Origin: Lycium barbarum
Lineage: Eukaryota > Streptophyta > Magnoliopsida > Solanales > Solanaceae
Length of the DNA: 64,000 nucleotides
Assembly: GCF_019175385.1 (NCBI RefSeq)
Contig: NC_083338.1
Location: 94,199,777 to 94,263,776, forward strand
Reading direction: 5' to 3'
Below the pieces are notes generated by a model. That model saw nothing but the letters and a program-made list of their open reading frames with translations. It did no database searches and was not told the DNA's origin. Made by a program: the position numbers and the translations under genes. The first letter of the stretch is position 1. Each line of letters begins with the position of its first letter. Shown one piece after another: positions 35,688-46,990 of this stretch.

Positions 35688-36072
35688 CCCCCTTTCTTCG
35701 GGGGATGTGTTTCATGCCACACAGGTGTATACAGATGAGTAGAGGATATTGCTAGAGGGTGACCCAGCCGGATTGGCGAGCTCCATTTCCTTCCGGAGTG
35801 TTGCCGAGTCAGAGTATCTATGTTATGGTATACTGATTCATGTTAGAGACTTTGTGGACAGAGTCACGTATATAACATGTCAGTCTTGTAAGCGGCTCTG
35901 CAAGCCGATGTATCATTATGCATTATGTTACAAATTTCATATGATTATAGATTTTACTTGATTTGATAAAGACGAGAAGAATGATTTTGAAAAGATTTCA
36001 TTATGCATTTCGTTTTGTGATTTAAGAGTCCAGTGAGATTATGAATATAGCGAGAACTAGCGGGTTCGCTCG

Positions 36073-38601
36073 TGTCTCGACCTGTCTAGAGGGCCGCGAC
36101 GAGCGCCCGGTGCTAGCCCACCCGGGCACCCCTTGACTCCCTGTATACTTACGTCTAGGTGAACCACATAAATTAACATGCATTCCTATGCATCAATCGC
36201 ATTAGTCCCATTGGACGACAACACCTTTAAATCATCATTGACATCTATGCCACATCAAATGTACATAGGCCGGCAAGGCTACCAAAAGATATACAAAATA
36301 TAGGCCGACAAGGCCGGACATGTCTACCCATATACACGTGACTACGAGCCTCTAAAAAGATTATAACATATCACCTGAGCAGGACAGGACCCCGCTATGC
36401 CCATACTTATATACACAAATGAATAAGTACCCAAAAGCTACGGCTCCGAATGAAATGGAGCTCTGCTAAAGCAGCTATGGATCAAGTCTGTCTCCCTGTG
36501 CACCTGCGGGCATGACGCAGCGTCCACAAACAAAAGGACGTCAGTACGAAGAATGTACTGAGTATGTAAAGCATGATCAACATCGATATAGAAGCATAAC
36601 GAATAACATGTGAAGTTGCATAGGGAGGAGACAATAATATCATCATCTTGGCCCTTACTTACTTTCCATAGAGACATTCCGTTTCTATTGCGTATCCGCA
36701 TACATATACCCATATCTGTACTTGGTTACCCTCATGATCATTTACATCTCATATTCATAACATATTCATACTCTTAATGATGTCATATACATAGCATATA
36801 CATATATATATATATACAGGCATACATAGCGTACCCGACCATAGAGGTTCGATGTTTCATACATACTTGGCCAACTACGGCTCATGGTTATATCTACCTG
36901 GCCCTACCAAGGCTGCAGGGTTATCCATACCATCTGCAGATGTGTGCGCGCGTTACGTAATCGTATACATACATATACATATATTCTACCCGCTGTTATA
37001 AGCTCGGGGTTTCATTATATCCCTTCATAGGCACCCATAAGTATAATAGCCCATAGGCACCTTTAGCATCATTATTATTATCATTAACATTTCTATCATC
37101 ATTATTATCGTTATGTCTATCTTATAGGCTTACTCGTCACATTAGGAGCGTAGTACAATCGTAGTACATATCAAGGATTATGAGTTTACGAGCTCGGAAG
37201 ATCAATCATTTGAAGACAACATACTCGTATAGAAGATTTAGAAATTTGGCCAAAGAACCATGCCTTATGAAAGAAGGGTTAGCCTTACATACCTTTTCGT
37301 CAAACTATTCTACATTTGCACGTACTCCTCTGATGCACACGTTTCTACCTTCATTAAGGTCATACTATCATTAGAATCGATAACTATCACACATGACTAA
37401 AGCTAGAGAAAATCGAACAACATCTCCTTTATTTATGCAACATTTGTCCATATCGTAATTCAACTCCCAAGGGTCAACAATACATTCTTAGTATAATAAC
37501 AATAGCCATTAATCATCCACATTATCCACATTATCTAGGTTTCTCAATTTACTTTCATTTGTCCATGTTCATGGTCACAACACCCAACTTCGTCTGTTTA
37601 TTTACACGTCTATTTCATGGTCTTAATGTCATTTATAACACATTCATGTCACAACACAACAACAATCATGATTCAACTCAAACTATGTCTCAAAACGTCA
37701 CTATTCATCATTCAGAACCCATTTTACTATACTCTTCTAATGACCAAGCATTTCAACTCTCAAATACCTTAAACAATATATAAGTACCATGAATCGTACC
37801 TTAAATGTTGTAGGAACAAGCCTTTGTTGATAATACTCCACTTGAGCAAAAACCCTAGTTTTTCTCCATTTGGATTCCTTGACTTGGATGATCTTTAATG
37901 GGCTTGCTTACTCTTGACTCACTTGTTTTGTGTTGTTGATGACTTATAATCCTTGAAAACTTGTATAATAAATGTAGAGAGATGTTTTAGGGAGAAGGGG
38001 TGTGATATTGAAGTGAAATGAAATAAGCCTTGGTACCCTTATTTAATGACTTGAAAATATGATTTTGAAGTGCACAGTGGTCGTAAATGTGGTTTACGGT
38101 CCGTATTGCAGTTTACGGACCGTCCTTCGTGGTCATTTTTTAACCATAACATAATCTGAAACTTAGGCAGCAACATGGTGATTTACGACCATGGTTTACG
38201 GGTCGTAAATCACTTTACGGTCCATATTCCAGGTCGTATTTTACCATTTGATCAATTGGCAGAAAGTTGATGTTTTGAATGCCAAAATACGACTGGCCAG
38301 TTTACGGACCGTATACCATTTTACGGTCCGTATTTCACTTTACGACCAACTGGCCAGTTTGCAAACCTGTAACGTTTCACATCTCTAGACTTCTGATTCT
38401 AATCATTCACATCCATTTACATACATTGCTCATCTCACACCTCGCCTTATCTTAGCCAACTTTCTCGCCTTACATCGGATGCCTTCGAAATCTCGCTTAT
38501 GGCCATCAAACGTCATTTCTTACTCGTGAAACATCATACACTCGCACCGATCACTAGTTCAGTCACTTGCGTACCAACGGAAGATTTTTCGAGGTGTAAC
38601 A
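36073..38601 (-). mobile_element. E7: solo LTR of the E4/E8 family
   Basis: A 2,529-bp LTR on the minus strand, from TGTTACACCTCGAAAA at 38601 to GGTCGAGACA at 36073, flanked on both sides by the perfect 5-bp duplication GCTCG (36068-36072 and 38602-38606) and with no interior. It matches the E8 LTR in its start, U3 palindromes, GCCTTACATACC (37282-37293) and hairpin TCAGTAC/GTACTGA (36541-36561). A solo LTR with intact TSD is the usual outcome of recombination between the two LTRs of one insertion. It sits about 55 bp from the end of the E6 5' LTR. Confidence 0.93.
38088..38346 (-). repeat. E7 U3 palindrome array (TACGGACCGTA type)
   Basis: Repeated TTTACGG(T/A)CCGTA words in both orientations, corresponding to the arrays in E4 and E8 but with TTTACGG in place of TATACGG. 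The A/T-rich TTAAATAA at about 38036-38044 lies where other LTRs have a TATA box. Confidence 0.6.
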
Positions 38602-38661
38602 GCTCGGCTCTAAGTAAAGGGTCGGGTGCCCATCATGCCCTATCAGGACTGGGGTGTGACA
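38602..38661 (+). repeat. E6 5' LTR, part 2
   Basis: Duplicated GCTCG (38602-38606) and the last 55 bp of the E6 5' LTR, ending GGGGTGTGACA at 38661, followed at once by the primer-binding site at 38665-38676. Confidence 0.85.
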
Positions 38662-39756
38662 AAGTGGTATCAGAGTAGTTCGTCCTAGGGGTTGTCTGCA
38701 AAGTCGTGTCCGGTAGAGTCCTGTTTATAGTGTGAAGCGCGCCACATTTATAAACAGGAGGATACGGGGCATGTAGGGTGGTTACTCTTCTTTCACATCT
38801 AAGATCGTGCGATAGAGCCAAGTCATAGGAAATAAGATTCCTTATACTAACCTTCGATCTCATCAGAAGCACAATATCGACGGAAGAAAGTGAGCGATGA
38901 TATGAGAAGTCACAGAGGTAAGTCACTTCGCTGAGGCTACGTTATCAGAATATATATGTGATAATGAATCGGTACAAAGGTAAGCAATGGCACGAAGGAT
39001 GTATGTCGAGTAAGGTAAGAATATTGCATGTATGATTGAGGTGTAAAGCTGAAGAATGAAAAGGGAAGTTAAAAAAGAAGATATAACGGGGCAGATCGCT
39101 AAAGGATCAGGTACATCTTGAGGTGTGATATATGAGGTAAGTTTTGATATTTTTGTTCTTTTACCTGAATTTGGAAGCCTTGGGTGGCTGGGATATGTCG
39201 TATACATATATACCCTGTGAGGCATTGCTGGTATTTGCTGCATGCAGGTTTTGGATATTAAGAATTGTAAAGGGGACTCTGCCAGAATTTTTCAAAATCA
39301 GGTCATTTAGTTAGGTACACTTAACAGGAAGAAGCATGGAAAGGAAATATCGTAAATAGACAATAAGTGGGATGTGTTGCTTTAGAGGAGTTATGGATTT
39401 GGCATGGCATGAAGAATGATTATGAGGAAGACGATTAGCAGTCCGAAGGATTAAAATGGGTTACATTCGAGGTTTAGTAGGAGCAAGGTCTATTGGGGGA
39501 TTCAGGGAAAGTCGACAAACGAGTTCTGCTGTAGATTATTATGTAAGTGTGGCGAGCGGAAACCCAAAGAGGCTGATAACTGAGTATTTATAAGTAACGG
39601 CGACGAAGGCGTGTTCGCTACAATCGGGAATCTGGAAATCTAGGGCGGAAAGTAGTCATACACACAAATGAAGGGTGAATATTGAGAATTAAGAAGGCCC
39701 AAATAGTAATTGTGTAGTCAGAAAAGTAAGAGACCCTTTCTAATTCGGAGGGTGAT

Positions 39757-39904
39757 GCGTTACGAGAACGTCTTGGAATCTGTCAAGACTTCAACTTACT
39801 TTATATTATGTGGTGAAGGCCATGCGGTGAGCGTTACGAGAACGTCTTGGAATCTGTCAAGACTTCAACTTACTTTAGATTATGTGGTGAAGGATATGCG
39901 GTGA
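39757..39904 (+). repeat. 74-bp tandem duplication upstream of the 5S-like segment
   Basis: Two copies of a 74-bp unit starting GCGTTACGAGAACGTCTTGG (39757 and 39831), with only a few differences. The second copy runs directly into the 5S-like segment. A diverged single version of the unit stands at the same place in E10 (about 56150-56215). Confidence 0.8.
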
Positions 39905-39907
39905 GAT

Positions 39908-40010
39908 GGATACGATTATACCAGCATTAACGCACCGGATTTCATCAGAGTTTTAAGGTTAAGCGTGCTAGGGTGAGAGAAATATTAGGATGGGTGACCC
40001 CCTGGGAAGT
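39908..40010 (+). pseudogene. 5S rRNA-derived segment inside E6
   Basis: 103 bp that align without gaps to the first ~102 bases of plant 5S rRNA (consensus recalled from memory), with about 18 mismatches by eye, mostly C/T and G/A transitions. The internal promoter boxes are the best-kept parts: box A region GGTTAAGCGTGCTAGGG and box C region TAGGATGGGTGACCCCCTGG. The last ~17 bases of 5S are missing and no T-run terminator follows, so it is not a working 5S gene. It has the same orientation as the element. Confidence 0.88.
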
Positions 40011-41989
40011 GTACTAAAGGTTCTATAAGTTCAGACACGAGAGACAAATGAGAAGCTAGAGTAGCCTAAAGGAAATTAGAGTATGCGGAGTGGTTAGGAA
40101 CCTTAAAGAGGTTGCGTAGGGTGAGGCGGACTAGACCAGTGAAGAGAAAGAATGGTTAGACCTTGCGACGAGGTTAAGAGATTTCTAGCCCTTGAAAGGT
40201 ATATAAAGGGATAAGTGTGTGGTCAAATTAACACGGTTTCCTCGGACATGGAGAGCTCTCCAAAGAGATGACTTAAGACTAGAACGGATTTGCGCGTTTA
40301 AAGGAATATTTCACGAACTTCAGAGCCGATACTGCCAATAACAAGAAGAGAAAGGTGCTCGAGGAGGAAGAAACCCAAGGAAGGTTGAGGATGAAAGTAG
40401 AAAAGGTATACTAATGGGTTGGTCGAAGGAAGAGGAGAGCATTTAGGAGTAAAGTAACTGGAAATCTTTAACCATGAGAGTAAGAAGGAAACTTTACCGA
40501 GTTGGCGGTAGGAAACCGATTACTCATCGAGGAAAGAACGAGGATGATGAGTCGACACAATTGATTAGAAAATTAATCACATGGAATAGGAATTCATGTG
40601 AAGACCAAGAGATTCGATCATAGAGGAAATGGAACGAAATGTAAGGAACGTGCATGGAAGACCACCCGACCGTAGCATCAGAAAGATAGATAAAGGTTCG
40701 ATGAACGAGGATAGAGATAAAGGCTCGATGAATGAGGATGGAGAGAGAGTACATTGTAAGGACTCTGTGCTAAGAGTAAGAAGTAGCAGGACACTCGGGA
40801 AACTCGAATGCATAGCTGCAACAAAAACACGTAGTTAAGAAGAATTATGAGTAAGTTAGCTAAATGAGCGAAACGAGTGAAAAGACTAGCAATAGATGGA
40901 AAGATGAGAAATATTGACAAGAATGGCGGTATAGACATAAATCGAAGAAGAACTTAGGGTAAGAAACCTTAGAGATGTCATAAGAAGTCGGGAAGAGAGA
41001 TAAGGACTTAGGTATAACCGAAACCTTCATAAAAGACGTGGCGAATCTCGATGTCCCCATTAACTTGTGGATCCAGGACACCGTTGGTCATAAAAAATAG
41101 AGGTATGAAAAGACGAAAAAGGAAGCATCGGAATTGGATACCCTTATGAGTACTCCTATTGAACACAAGAGTTTAACTAGCAAGAGATGAATAAGGCAGA
41201 CCATACGATGATAGAACCCCGACCTTAAGAATATTGCGAAGGGCGGCAGGAAATTATCGAAGACGGTGGGTACTCAAAGGTTAATGGCGTATAAGGACCT
41301 TCTTAATAAGGGGGGCAGAACATACTAGACTTGAAAGGAGCTATGACATTTCAAGCTCCAGAAAAGGAGATTTATTAGCTCGGGGCCAGAGCTCGAAACA
41401 TATCGGTATATCAAGAAGGTATCAAGAAGAAGCAAAGCGAATGGAAAAACGTGTACCATGAGGCAGACAAAGGAAAAAAGTCCGAAAGACACCGTAAGAG
41501 AATGCTTCATGCTAATATGAACTACGATATTTCTAGACCATGATTTGAATCCCTCGTATCGGGTAAAATTGTGCCGTACCTAAGTATGTAGTGATACGCC
41601 TAAAAGGGTAATAAAGAGAGCAAGAAAGGTGTCCAAGTCAAATTCACAAGGATGACAGCGAGAATGACGGGCCCAAGGATGAAAACAAAAAGGGGATTTT
41701 AGCACCGGAAGGGATAACAATTATAGCAAAAAGGACAACGATTGGTAGTTTGGTAATTCTCCGAAGAAAGGAAGAACGTTGCTCTTATGAATGAAAATAA
41801 AAGAGTTCACTGGATATTAGAAAACATTTCATGGATTACTAATTATACTGAACATGAGAGCATATGCTATGGAGTTATATGAACTATCAACGTGAAGCTA
41901 TGCCTGACTATAATTGCAAAAAGGCCATATCAAAAAGCCAATAAGGAATAACGACGAGGGAAGTGACCGCCGGTACAAGGAAATCAAAG

Positions 41990-41990
<1 letters not shown>

Positions 41991-42031
<41 letters not shown>
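41991..42031. repeat. TA microsatellite in the E6 interior
   Basis: About 20 uninterrupted TA dinucleotides. Confidence 0.95.
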
Positions 42032-42036
<5 letters not shown>

Positions 42037-42848
42037 AAGAGGGTCGTAATGGAGTAAGAATTGTCGTAGCCCTATGCTTCTGGGTTTTATTGTGAGATTT
42101 AAGGGAATGAGGTTAAAGAAACAGTTGTGGCAGGAGCTCAGAAATGTGCCGAGCTACAAATTTAGTTGAACTCGGATTATGAGTTTTCCATAAGTGTAAC
42201 TATACTGCGAAGGAAAATAAATGGCGAAAAAACATTATGTATATGCGTATTTCAGCTACTGATATAACTGGCCTTGGAAAGGAACATAACCATCACGCTC
42301 GCTAGCGACAAAGTTATGCTGGCTAAACATTTGGAATATAAGGGTAAGAGAGATAGCGACAAAAATGTAAGGACTAATGAGCCTGAGTAATGAACTACAA
42401 AGAGTCTGTACAGTGTATATCCAAGATCACCAGATATCAAAAAGGATAGCCGAGCCGGCACCGAAGGAATAAACACAAAAAATGGCGTTGTATATGAAAA
42501 AGGTAGTTGCCTAACTAGCAGGAAAACAGGGAACGAGTAAAAGAGAAATACTTACGGGATAATGAATAGTTACGGCACAGCATGTCAAGACTACAATAAT
42601 GGAGACAGGACGAGAGCGAAACACTAGCTAACTTCTAATTATGTACATGAGGGTAAGGAAGTGAAAAACGTTAACTAAAGGCAATGAAAGAGTTAAGGGG
42701 GGATGAGAAGAGACTAAACCAAGTTATAGTCTAAGCAAACGGTAATTAGACCCTAAGGGAATAATAACGGTTCTAACGAATCAAAGACAGTGTTGTGTGT
42801 TGGCAATACCGCAACATTCGAGGACAAATGTTTCCAAGGGGGGAAGGA

Positions 42849-44595
42849 TGTTACACCCCGGAAAATTTCGCGCTACAAAATCGTAGATAGCGTGGTACGA
42901 GCTCGAAAAAGGGTAAAGTCATACAAGTATTAGGGATGAATATTAGGTGATCTAAGTCTAAGAATATATACATATATGACATTTGGAGACAATATGGTGT
43001 GAATTGGTTCATACGTTACTTGACGAAAAGCCCTCGTTACAGTAAGTTAAGTGGAGCCCGCACCCCGGGAGTTTTATAAAGGACATATGAAGAGACATAT
43101 AAGTAGTATATGGAAAGTTGAGCAAGTCCTAAGAAGGACCCGTAAGCCAAATATGGGCATAAGCCCTCCAAAAGGACGATTTAAGGAAACATTTTCGGAT
43201 GATCTGACTTGGAGGGGCCAAAACGACATTATAAGTTTGGAATCTAGAAAAACACCAAGAATTAAAGTTGTATATAATTGAAATAGCTTTCCTACCATAG
43301 GTCGTGGGCTCTCACATGATATCGGGATCAAGAGTTATGACCTTCTTACTGAACGAACGTCCAGTCAGAAAATTTAGACCTGCGCGAACGCGCCCAAAGG
43401 GGGCGCGATCGCGCTGAATGTTTTTTATGTCGGTCCAGGCAGAACCTGGACCATTATAAAAAGGGGGCTACCCCCCCCCCCCCCCCCCCTCCCACATTTT
43501 TCAGCAAAAGACACCCAAAAAACATCCCAACTTCTCTAGAAAATTCCCCAACCTTCTCACACCCACTTTTTAGCCCAAACCAGGTATAATTTCCAAATTC
43601 CGGTACGGATAGCGTATAGTTATTGTTGCAGAATCATATAGCGGCGTGTGGTGGCCTAAAATTAGCGTGGAAAAGTGAAGATACAGCAATATTAAAGGGA
43701 GAAAGGTATGAATCTCTTGCTATTAACGTTAATCTTTGTTTATTTACGTAGAAGGAATTGTAAAATTGTTATAAAATGGTTCTGTGATGGAAATAGGGGA
43801 CAAACACCATATGGGCTGTTCTATGGGATACTTTGATATGGGAAATGATGTTATTGATGTTGGTATTGTTATTGTTGTTGTTGGTTGTTGAATTGAGACT
43901 TCGGGCTGGGCATATAAACAGGGGAGATGCTGCCCGATTTTCGATAGAATATAAAATAGTTTAAATTGAAACTCGAAATAAGTGTGTGATATGGAGACTA
44001 ACGTAGTGCGAATCCTCTCGAATGTAGATTTACGAGCTCGGACGAATAAGCGTAGCTAATAGGAGGTCGAACGGGTATGTTAAGGCTCGTCCCTTTTCTT
44101 TCAAAGGCATGATTCCTATGGTATGATTCCATAAGTGTTTCCATAACCTCCTTGATTTCAAAAGCTAGAAGTTTATGACTCCTAAAGCTTCTTATGATGT
44201 TAAAAATGAGAATGTTTATCCCGATTACGTTGAGGATGATTTTATGCTTAAAGGTCTCAAATATGATTTCAACGATGATGTAAAAATGTAAAGCTATTTC
44301 ATGATTTTCTCGATTAATTTCATTGTTGTTGATCTCACCTTATAAATTGTTCCTTCAAGGTGGGATAGAGCGATAGTTTTTATTTGAACTCCTAGGTATG
44401 CCATGAGTATAATATATGTATATGGCTATTTTGTGACATTACAGAGAGCTCTATTATTTCATTTTGATTATGCACTGCACTCATTTTCATTCTTCATGTA
44501 TATGTAAGGCATAGTTGACAGGGGGTGACGCTGTGACCTTTGTTTTGTATTATAAGGCCTAGTTGACAGGGGGTGATGTTGTGGCCCTTGTTGTG

Positions 44596-44633
<38 letters not shown>

Positions 44634-45194
44634 CAGTTGACAGGGGGTGTGCTGTGGCCTTTGTTGTGATGTGTATATGGCACAGTTGACAGGGGGTGTG
44701 CTTTGGTCTTTGTTATGATGTGTATATATATGGCACAGTTGACAGGGGGTGTGCTGTGGCCTTTATTGTGATATGTATATATATGGCACAGTTGACAGGG
44801 GGTGACGCTGTGGCCTTTATTGTGATATTTCTATGGATATATGTGTTTCTTTGATATAGCCATACTGATGCATTTATTTTCCCATTCATTGACACACCTC
44901 AAATGTTTCCAGCATTTTATGTATATATTGATTTCATGCCTTACATACTCAGTACACTATTCGTACTGACCCCCTTTCTTCGGGGGCTGCGTTTCATGCC
45001 ACGTAGGTGTATACAGATGAGTAGAGGATATTGCTAGAGGATGTCCCACCCGGATTGGCGAGTTCCATTTCCTTCCGGAGTGTTGCGAGTTAGAATATCT
45101 GTGTTATGGTATACTGATTCATGTTAGAGACTTTGCAGACAGAGTCACGTATATATCATGTCAGTCTTGTAAGCAGCTCTGCAAGCCGATGTAT
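42849..45194 (+). repeat. E6 3' LTR, interrupted at its end by E8
   Basis: Starts TGTTACACCCCGGAAAATTT after the polypurine tract and matches the 5' LTR for 2.35 kb. It differs by a run of about 19 C at 43471-43489, a 12-bp insertion in AAGAGACATATAAG near 43091, one extra minisatellite unit, and scattered substitutions. Motifs: GTATGTTAAGGC 44075-44086; GCCTTACATAC 44938-44948; hairpin TCAGTAC/GTACTGA 44949-44969. Cut at 45195, target site TGTAT (45190-45194). Confidence 0.88.
44508..44835. repeat. Minisatellite, 6 units, in the E6 3' LTR
   Basis: Six units starting GGC(A/C)(C/T)AGTTGACAGGGGGTG at about 44508, 44556, 44630, 44679, 44731 and 44785, against five in the 5' LTR. A TA run of about 26 bp lies at 44603-44629. 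Confidence 0.85.
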
Positions 45195-45407
45195 TGTTAC
45201 ACCTCGGAAAATCTTCCGCTAACACGCAAGTGAATGAGCTAGTGAAGAAATATGAGCAATGACTTGATAGCGACTTAAGGACATTTTGGGAAAGAGTTAT
45301 AACGTCCCTTAGATTGTTAATGAAGTGTTAACCAAGTGTTAAGAAGGTTCCATAAGGATTGGAGACCAAACGAAGTGACGAGAGCAAGTTCAGTGGACTG
45401 GTGGGTT

Positions 45408-45648
45408 ATACGGCTCATTATATGGACCGTATAATGTTTTACGGACCGTATAATGGACCGTAGAACCATCACAGAAAGGGGTGCTCACTGGTGGAATTTG
45501 ACGGTCAGTTATACGGACCGTATAAATTTATACGGCCCGTATAATGGACCGTATAATGGTCACAGTGAAGGGTGAAGGAAAGGCACGTTTTACGGTCAAT
45601 TATACGGACCGTATAATGATTATACAGACCGTATAATGGACCGTATAA
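45408..45648 (+). promoter_or_regulatory. E8 U3 palindrome array
   Basis: Around ten copies or half-copies of TTATACGGACCGTATAA and the shorter ATGGACCGTATAATGG, in both orientations, followed by an A/T-rich TTAAATAA at about 45676-45684 where related LTRs have TATAAATA. Confidence 0.6.
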
Positions 45649-46900
45649 TGGACCCCGACAGATCAGTGATGGGTTATTAAATAAGTGACCAAGTTCATGA
45701 AATCATTTCCACATTTCATCCTTCTCTCTAAAACATCTCTCTACATTTATTACACAAGTTTTCAAGGATTATAAGCCATCAATAACATAAACCAAGTGAA
45801 TTAAGAGTAAGGAAACCCGTTAAAGGCCATTCAAGTCAAGAAATCCAAATGGAGGAAAACTAGGGTTTTTACTCAAGAGGAGTATTTCGACTAAGGCTTG
45901 TTCCTACAACATCTAAGGTAAGATTTATGGTATTTATATGTTGTTTAAGGTCCTTGCAAGTTAAAATGCTTGGATTTTAGAAGAGTATAGCAAAATGGGT
46001 CATGAATGATGAATAGTGACGTTTTGAGAAATAGTTCGAATTGAATCATGATTGTTGTTGTGTTGTGACATGAATGTGTTATAAATGACGTTAAGACCAT
46101 GAAATAGACATTGTAAATTACTGGACGAAGTTGGGTGTTGTGACCATGAATATGGATAAATGAAAGTGAATTGAGAAACCTGGATAATGTGGATGATTAA
46201 TGGCCATTGTTATGATATTGTGAATGTATTGTTGACGTTTGGAAGTTGAATTACGATATGGAGGAATGCTGTATAAATAAAGGAAATGTTGTCCGATTTT
46301 CTTTAGCTTTAGCCATGTGTGCTAATTGTCGATTCTAATGATAGTACGACGTTAATGAAGGTAGAAACGTGAGCATCCAAGGAGTACGTGCAAGTGTAGA
46401 ATAGTTCAACGAAAAGGTATGTAAGGCTAACCCTTCTTTCATAAGGCATGGTTCTTTGGCCAAACCTCAAATCCTCTATAAGCTTATGGTGTCTTCAATG
46501 ACTTATATTCCGAGCTAGTAAGCTCACGATGCTTGATATGCACTACGATTTTACTAAGTTCCTCACATGACGAATATGCTTATAATATAAATGTAATGAT
46601 AATGGTGATGATAGTATGATGATGAGAGCAAAATGATGCCAAAGATGCTTATGAGCTATTATATATGTATATGTGCCTATGAAGGGCTACAATGGAACCC
46701 CGAGCTTATAATGCCGGGTAGAATATATGTATATGAATATGTATAGAGTATGTATATGATTACGTAACGCGCACACACATCTGCAGATGGTACGGATAAC
46801 CCTGAAGCCTTGGTAGGGCCAGGTAGATATAACCTTGAGCCTTGGTTGGCCAAGTATGTATGAAACACCGAACCTCTATGGTCGGGTACGCTATGTATGA

Positions 46901-46902
<2 letters not shown>

Positions 46903-46984
<82 letters not shown>
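46903..46984. repeat. TA microsatellite in the E8 5' LTR
   Basis: About 80 bp of nearly pure TA repeats, placed between the promoter half and the conserved hairpin. Runs of this length are prone to slippage and sequencing length error. Confidence 0.95.

Positions 46985-46990
<6 letters not shown>

Larger units (their letters stand above)
33660..36072 (+). repeat. E6 5' LTR, part 1
   Basis: Begins TGTTACACCCCGGAAAATTT and matches 42849-45194 closely. It carries the GCGCGATCGCGC palindrome, a TATA box, GTATGTTAAGGC at 34855-34866, the GGCACAGTTGACAGGGGGTG minisatellite, and GCCTTACATAC with a hairpin at 35656-35687. Interrupted after GCTCG (36068-36072) by the solo LTR E7. Confidence 0.88.
38662..42848 (+). 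other. E6 interior: leader, shared block, 5S module, purine-rich non-coding region
   Basis: Primer-binding site TGGTATCAGAGT, then a leader like that of the gag-bearing elements (TGCGATAGAGCCAAGTC) but with no gag after it. The block CCCTGTGAGGCATTG to GGGGACTCTGCCAGAA is at about 39210-39285. A 74-bp tandem duplication and a 5S-like segment follow (39757-40010). From 40010 to 42800 no coding motif is seen; the strand is rich in A and G. The end has ACATTCG-AGGA-CAAATGT (42811 region) and the polypurine tract AAGGGGGGAAGGA before the 3' LTR. Confidence 0.65.
33660..45194 (+). mobile_element. E6: non-coding LTR element carrying a 5S rRNA-like segment
   Basis: Plus-strand element with a 5' LTR (33660-36072 resumed at 38607-38661 after the solo LTR E7), interior 38662-42848, and a 3' LTR from 42849 that is cut by E8 at 45195. 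The primer-binding site TGGTATCAGAGT is at 38665-38676. No gag or pol is present, so it is non-autonomous. The interior is purine-rich and holds a 5S-related segment within a module that is also found in E10. The target site on the left is TGTAC (33655-33659); the right copy is outside the window. Confidence 0.85.

Noticed and set aside
39908..40010. Functional 5S rRNA gene
   Set aside because: The last ~17 bases are missing, there are about 18 mismatches, no T-run terminator follows, and it is not in a tandem 5S array.
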